From: JAXGMV01 sp040768445
GTDB taxonomy: Bacteria > Chloroflexota > Anaerolineae > Anaerolineales > Anaerolineaceae
Length of the DNA stretch: 64,000 nt
Reading direction: 5' to 3'
Assembly (NCBI GenBank): GCA_040768445.1
Contig: JAXGMV010000001.1
Span: 124,001-188,000, forward strand
Numbering within the stretch: the stretch's first letter is position 1; each line of letters starts with the position of its first letter. A program made the translations under genes and the position numbers. This document shows, piece by piece, positions 60,285-64,000 of this stretch. The notes beneath the pieces were generated by a model. That model worked only from the letters and a program-made list of their open reading frames with translations, made no database searches and was not told the origin of the DNA.

Positions 60285-60992
60285 GTGTCAAAGAAAAAAG
60301 GTTGGGCAAAGATATTACACGCAGTTGGAATCGTATTCATGGGCATTACAGCAATTTTTACCATCATGGCAGGTGCCGGCACCAGTTGCGTGGCATTCGC
60401 CGCAGAGAAGTTCGGGCCGAATATGGCGCCTATTGCGCCTTACAGCTGGCTATATATCCTGTTTGTGATCCTCACCACAGCTATCGGCGTCATGATGGTG
60501 CGGGCGGTCGTTCTGCTCATCAAGAAAAAAGCAAATGCCTACCGCTATACCATCATCTCACTGCTGCTTGGTATTGGCATTGGGGTCATTCACATGATTG
60601 CCTCACGCGCCTTGCGAGGCAAATCCATGCCGACTGACGGCGTGGTTTATTTCACCTTACTCACATTGATCCTGTTCCTCATCTTCAAAATCCCTGCTAT
60701 TTGGAAAGAAATGCGCTTTGGACAGTCCGATATAGATGATACCAATAAGACGGCTGCAGCCATCACGCTTGCACTTACCGGCATTGCAGTGTTGACTGCA
60801 CCGCTTTGGGGTGCAGCAACACACACGTTCATCTCTGGTGGCATGAACTGGGCGAATGCCTGGCCATTACAGATAAACCTGATAGGATCACTGCTCATTT
60901 TAAGCGGTGTCTCACTGGCTGCATACACTCCGTTAAAAATGCTGGTAAGAAGCATCAGAAAAAGCTTATCGGAACAACCTGAACAGGGATAA
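60285..60992 (+). CDS. Polytopic membrane protein of unknown function (235 aa)
   Basis: A 235-residue protein with about six TM helices. GTG at 60285 is chosen because AGGAGG lies 7 nt upstream; earlier starts would add a non-hydrophobic run. Polar membrane residues include VIHMIAS and ATHTFISGG. It ends the cluster and is followed by a terminator. Confidence 0.72.
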   Translation: MSKKKGWAKILHAVGIVFMGITAIFTIMAGAGTSCVAFAAEKFGPNMAPIAPYSWLYILFVILTTAIGVMMVRAVVLLIKKKANAYRYTIISLLLGIGIGVIHMIASRALRGKSMPTDGVVYFTLLTLILFLIFKIPAIWKEMRFGQSDIDDTNKTAAAITLALTGIAVLTAPLWGAATHTFISGGMNWANAWPLQINLIGSLLILSGVSLAAYTPLKMLVRSIRKSLSEQPEQG

Positions 60993-61013
60993 GCAAGTTA
61001 TTATCTTGTATGA

Positions 61014-61052
61014 ACAAAATCCCTGGCTGACTGACCAGGGATTTTGTATTAC
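61014..61052 (+). terminator. Terminator closing the oxidase-like operon
   Basis: acaaaatccctgg / ccagggattttgt, a 13-bp perfect stem, followed by attac. Confidence 0.85.
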
Positions 61053-61124
61053 AATTTTGGAAATTGAAACGCCTTTCAAATTCAAGTACCCTCAAACCAA
61101 TTATAACTGGAAGGAGTGCGTCTG

Positions 61125-62129
61125 ATGAAGGTTTTAAAGATACTCTCAATAACCACTATCATCTTGATCTTAGTAATATCAGCCGGATGTACACAATCTC
61201 TGGTTGAAGATAGTATGAATCAATCAGCTGGCAGCCTAACTGCTCCCCTAACTGCAACCACAGAGCCAACACCTGCTGGTGGAAAAGATACCAAATGCAG
61301 TGAAATTGTGTTCTCTGGACGAGTGGATGGCTCAAATTTAGATCTATTTTCTATCTGCTCTGACGGATCAAACTTGCAGCAACTGACAAACACACCTGCC
61401 AATGAGATGCTGCCGGCCTGGTCTCCTGATGGCAGCAGGCTGGCTTATACCTCCGATGCCTCCGGTATCAACCAGGTTACTATTCTAACGATCAACAGTG
61501 GCGAAACAGAACAGGTCACATTCGAAGACCAGAACGACCTTCCAAAATGGATACCGGGACAGGAGAAGATTGCATTCCGGTCAACAGACGGCCAGGGGCT
61601 GTGGTGGTGGTCCGTTGTGAATCTGGCTGACAAAGCCATAACAAAAATGACAGAACCGTCCTATGATTTCTTCTTCCAGACGCCCGCCTGGTCACCGGAT
61701 GGACAAAAGTTGTTGACCATGTCACTGGTAGAGCAGTCTATCCGTAATGACGGCTCGAGCCAAATACACATCAGCAATGCTGATGGTTCAGATGAGCGCG
61801 CTCTAACAGCTAATATTTGGGCAAACATCAATCCAGCCTGGTCACCAGACGGACAAAAAATAGCCTTTCTCTCTGAAATGGATGGCATATACAATAATTT
61901 TGCTCTCTACATCATGAATCCTGATGGGTCAGATCAAAAAAAGCTAACAGAGCCAATCTTTCCAGAAAACACGCTGTTTAGTTTCTCCCCAGACAGTGGC
62001 GCTGTTGTGATTGATAATGCACCTGTCATGGGAAAGATTGCCGTCATCGATCTACAAATCGGCATTTTGGCAGAATTATCCCTGCCTGAAGGATACCAGG
62101 CTGCCCAACCTGCCTGGAAGCCACAGTGA
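61125..62129 (+). CDS. TolB-like beta-propeller lipoprotein
   Basis: A 334-residue lipoprotein (lipobox ISAGC) with WD40-like/PD40 TolB repeats: PAWSPDGSRLAYTSD, PAWSPDGQKLL, PAWSPDGQKIAFLSE and a last SPDSGAVV. It is probably an extracellular binding or scaffold protein; no catalytic domain is fused. ATG 61125 has GGAAGGAG at the right distance, while the GTG at 61116 abuts it. Confidence 0.88.
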   Translation: MKVLKILSITTIILILVISAGCTQSLVEDSMNQSAGSLTAPLTATTEPTPAGGKDTKCSEIVFSGRVDGSNLDLFSICSDGSNLQQLTNTPANEMLPAWSPDGSRLAYTSDASGINQVTILTINSGETEQVTFEDQNDLPKWIPGQEKIAFRSTDGQGLWWWSVVNLADKAITKMTEPSYDFFFQTPAWSPDGQKLLTMSLVEQSIRNDGSSQIHISNADGSDERALTANIWANINPAWSPDGQKIAFLSEMDGIYNNFALYIMNPDGSDQKKLTEPIFPENTLFSFSPDSGAVVIDNAPVMGKIAVIDLQIGILAELSLPEGYQAAQPAWKPQ

Positions 62130-62204
62130 CAGCAGCCGTTTTTCAACCTGTCTTGTGAGTTTGGTACCAGTTTCCAAAATTGACACCAATAACACCCAAA
62201 TTCA

Positions 62205-62233
62205 TTGACAGACCTGAATGATTGAGGTATTAT
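62205..62233 (+). promoter_or_regulatory. Consensus sigma-70 promoter for the cold-shock gene
   Basis: TTGACA (62205-62210), a 17-nt spacer and TATTAT (62228-62233). Expected start near 62240 gives a 5' leader of about 135 nt. Confidence 0.85.
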
Positions 62234-62278
62234 TACGCAAGTTAGATGCTGGTCAGTTCGCGTTGGTACGACAAAAAG

Positions 62279-62315
62279 ATCCCGGGACGAACATCATCCT
62301 CGGGGTATTTTTTTT
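62279..62315 (+). promoter_or_regulatory. Terminator-like hairpin inside the cold-shock leader
   Basis: A GC-rich hairpin (cccggga with tcctcggg, one bulge) is followed by eight T (62308-62315), about 40-75 nt into the leader and 60 nt before the ATG. This is the layout of a transcription attenuator, or of a short independent leader RNA. Confidence 0.6.
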
Positions 62316-62375
62316 ACAAACCGATGGAACGTCGACTCAAGCAGCACAAATTTTTTTATGCCAGAGGAGGCAAAA

Positions 62376-62585
62376 ATGTCTGAACGTATCATCGGTACAG
62401 TAAAATGGTTCAATAATGAAAAGGGTTATGGTTTTCTTGCTCGCGAAGATGGCGCTGACGTGTTTGTACACTACACCGCTATTGAGAGCGAAGGCTATCG
62501 CTCATTGACCGAGGGACAACAGGTTGAATTCACTGTTGAGAACGGCCCCAAGGGTCTGCAGGCTGCAGCTGTCACCATCAAGTAG
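62376..62585 (+). CDS. Cold-shock protein (CspA family)
   Basis: A 69-residue OB-fold RNA/DNA chaperone with RNP1 GYGFLARE and RNP2 DVFVHYTAI, and the start GTVKWFNNEKG. GAGGAGG precedes ATG 62376; starting 18 nt earlier would add six residues without a ribosome site. Own promoter, leader and terminator. Confidence 0.96.
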   Translation: MSERIIGTVKWFNNEKGYGFLAREDGADVFVHYTAIESEGYRSLTEGQQVEFTVENGPKGLQAAAVTIK

Positions 62586-62607
62586 TTTGTATTTATAAAT
62601 CAAACAC

Positions 62608-62638
62608 AAAAAAACCTGCCGTGACGGCAGGTTTTTTT
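62608..62638. terminator. Bidirectional terminator between csp and the M20 hydrolase
   Basis: aaaaaaacctgccg / cggcaggttttttt, 14-bp stem and TGA loop, with T-run on the plus strand and on the minus strand. Confidence 0.94.
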
Positions 62639-62672
62639 ATTCATTAGTTACGATATGAGTTAAACATCAATC

Positions 62673-63821
62673 TTACTCAGATAAAATGCTCATGATCATG
62701 CTGTTGAAACAGTCAACAGCCAGTTCAAGATCTGCAATTTTGATATGTTCATCCACAGTGTGCGCATCGGTTTCGCCGCCTGGACCGAAGCCTATGGTTG
62801 GTATGCCGGCAGTGCCGCCGCTGTATGCACCATTAGTGCAGAATTGATACGCCGACAATTCTGGCATTATGCCAGCCTGATGCAAACCTTTCAAAGCACC
62901 CTGCACAAGTGGATGCTCTTGATCAAATATCCAGGCAGGAAAGAATTTTTGTCCGGACAGGGTTTTTCCAGTATAAGTCTTCTCTTCCCTGTCTAAAATA
63001 GATACATTGAAGTCAATCCCCTGCAGCTCAGGCAGCGATTTTATCTCAGAGATGACACTGCCGGCTGTCTCCCCGGGAAGCAAGCGCCGGTCATATGAGA
63101 CGCGGCACACATTCGGCAGTACAGACTTGCCCGGATACGGTTCTGAGATAATATCTGTTAGCACATTTAGACCGCTGCCAATTTGGGGGTGAGAGGTCAA
63201 TGCCATATTATCCAGGCTCTGAATCACCCGGTACATCTCATGAACCGCACACAGACCCGCCTGCGGCGATGACGAGTGGGCTGATTTGCCGTACGTTTCC
63301 ACAATTATTTCAGCACGTCCCCTGCCGGCATGCTTGAGATTGAAATTGGTTGCTTCGCCGATGATGACGTAATCTGGTTTGACGATATCAACCACACTCT
63401 TGAGCGCGCCGCCTTCCATCACCTCTTCCAGGACGGTGGCGCTTACAGCCACGCTGCCCGTGAGCCTGCTGCGATCAACCCCGGCGGCCGCATAAATCAT
63501 CGCCGCCAGAGAGCCTTTCATATCAGCAGTAGCCCGTCCGTAAATGCACCCATCGGCAATTTCTGCCACGTACGGTGGGTGGCTCCAATCGGATGGGATG
63601 ACATCTACATGATCACAGTGACCATCCAACAACAGGGTCTTGCCGGGTTTTTGCCCGTAGATGATCCCAATGCCGCTGCCATTTTTATCCACCTGCACCT
63701 CGTCAAAACCGAGCTGTTCCATTTCCTGTACAATTTTTTCAACAACTGCTTTTTCATCGCCCGATAAACTTGGTGTACGGATAATATCCTGCACAAAACT
63801 GATCATTCGTTGATTGTCCAT
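62673..63821 (-). CDS. M20-family amidohydrolase, YgeY-like
   Basis: A 382-residue zinc hydrolase resembling YgeY/ArgE/DapE. Zn-site motifs are LDGHCDHVDV (His), ATADMKGSLA (Asp), the catalytic Glu pair in LEEVMEGG and a late His in ETDAHTVDEH. YgeY-type members occur in selenium-dependent or purine/amino-acid degradation loci; the substrate here is not evident. It lies 24 nt downstream of glnA on the same strand. Confidence 0.88.
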   Translation of the reverse strand: MDNQRMISFVQDIIRTPSLSGDEKAVVEKIVQEMEQLGFDEVQVDKNGSGIGIIYGQKPGKTLLLDGHCDHVDVIPSDWSHPPYVAEIADGCIYGRATADMKGSLAAMIYAAAGVDRSRLTGSVAVSATVLEEVMEGGALKSVVDIVKPDYVIIGEATNFNLKHAGRGRAEIIVETYGKSAHSSSPQAGLCAVHEMYRVIQSLDNMALTSHPQIGSGLNVLTDIISEPYPGKSVLPNVCRVSYDRRLLPGETAGSVISEIKSLPELQGIDFNVSILDREEKTYTGKTLSGQKFFPAWIFDQEHPLVQGALKGLHQAGIMPELSAYQFCTNGAYSGGTAGIPTIGFGPGGETDAHTVDEHIKIADLELAVDCFNSMIMSILSE

Positions 63822-63845
63822 AATCGCAACCTTATAAGTGAGCTC

Positions 63846-64000
63846 TTAGAAATCAAACCATAATTCGATCTCGCGTGGGTGCGGTCGTGATTGGATGTCC
63901 CTGTGCTGTTTGAGCTTTGTATCCATCCAAAACGCCAGCATCTCTTTGTTAAAAACACTACCTTCCAACAGGAACTGGTGGTCAACCTCAAGGGCTTTGA
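63846..64000 (-). CDS. glnA: Glutamine synthetase, C-terminal end (5' part outside window)
   Basis: The minus-strand frame from 63998 to the TAA at 63848-63846 gives 50 residues starting KALEVDHQFLLEGSVFNKEM and ending RPHPREIELWFDF, the very conserved C-terminus of glutamine synthetase (ALE.DH.FL..G.VF...... RPHP.E..LYF). Only the last 50 residues are present; the catalytic core lies beyond the window edge. Confidence 0.93.
   Translation of the reverse strand, partial: KALEVDHQFLLEGSVFNKEMLAFWMDTKLKQHRDIQSRPHPREIELWFDF

Noticed and set aside
63803..63991. Minus-strand 62-codon frame at the window end
   Set aside because: It is a shifted reading of glnA, whose true frame (stop at 63846) gives the conserved glutamine synthetase C-terminus.

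Overview
The window reads as chromosomal DNA of a Gram-positive-like or monoderm anaerobe, most probably a member of the Chloroflexota class Anaerolineae. This is inferred from the mix of genes: secreted proteins with choice-of-anchor, DUF11 and Chloroflexi-style C-terminal domains, many lipoproteins, a single-chain pyruvate:ferredoxin oxidoreductase, TldD-type protease pairs, the amino-acid thiolase OrtAB and clostripain/gingipain-type cysteine proteases. No rRNA, tRNA, CRISPR array or insertion sequence was seen.

Region 1 (1-21.5 kb) is a cell-surface and peptide-modification island. It holds the end of a secreted Ig-like protein and a secreted choice-of-anchor/DUF11 protein. An apparent RiPP operon follows: S26-type peptidase, PqqD carrier, radical SAM/SPASM maturase, an unannotated 52-residue Cys-containing precursor peptide and an HPr-kinase-like protein. 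After it comes a giant (about 4,490 aa) gingipain-family (C25) protease whose tail is made of near-identical DNA-level tandem super-repeats of three different periods, then a Wzz/BY-kinase polysaccharide co-polymerase.

Region 2 (21.5-46 kb) is mostly core or metabolic: a small conserved protein, a DUF1858/DUF2249 plus DUF438-hemerythrin-PAS pair, nifJ with a palindrome around its -10 box, a heterodimeric ABC exporter, an M28 peptidase-ortA-ortB operon divergent from a tldD/pmbA-like pair, a MacA-MacB-like export cassette with a lipoprotein, a DUF1294 gene broken by one in-frame TGA, and a membrane-anchored clostripain-family protease.

Region 3 (46-54.8 kb) carries a homologue of the monomethylamine methyltransferase MtmB in which leucine replaces pyrrolysine. 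It is followed by a 23-residue membrane peptide and a YkoE-YkoD-YkoC ECF transporter. Then come an O6-alkylguanine methyltransferase, a GH5 glycosidase and a flavoprotein.

Region 4 (54.8-61 kb) looks like an undescribed membrane redox system. A lipoprotein with a terminal CxxCH motif and a polytopic membrane protein each lie behind an identical 16-bp palindrome. Next are a 12-TM haem-copper-oxidase-like protein that keeps the haem-ligand histidines but lacks the usual TM7 His-His pair, a formylglycine-generating-enzyme-like lipoprotein without its cysteines, a haem O synthase and two further membrane proteins. The window ends with a TolB-like lipoprotein, a cold-shock gene with a terminator-like hairpin in its leader, an M20 hydrolase and the 3' end of glnA.
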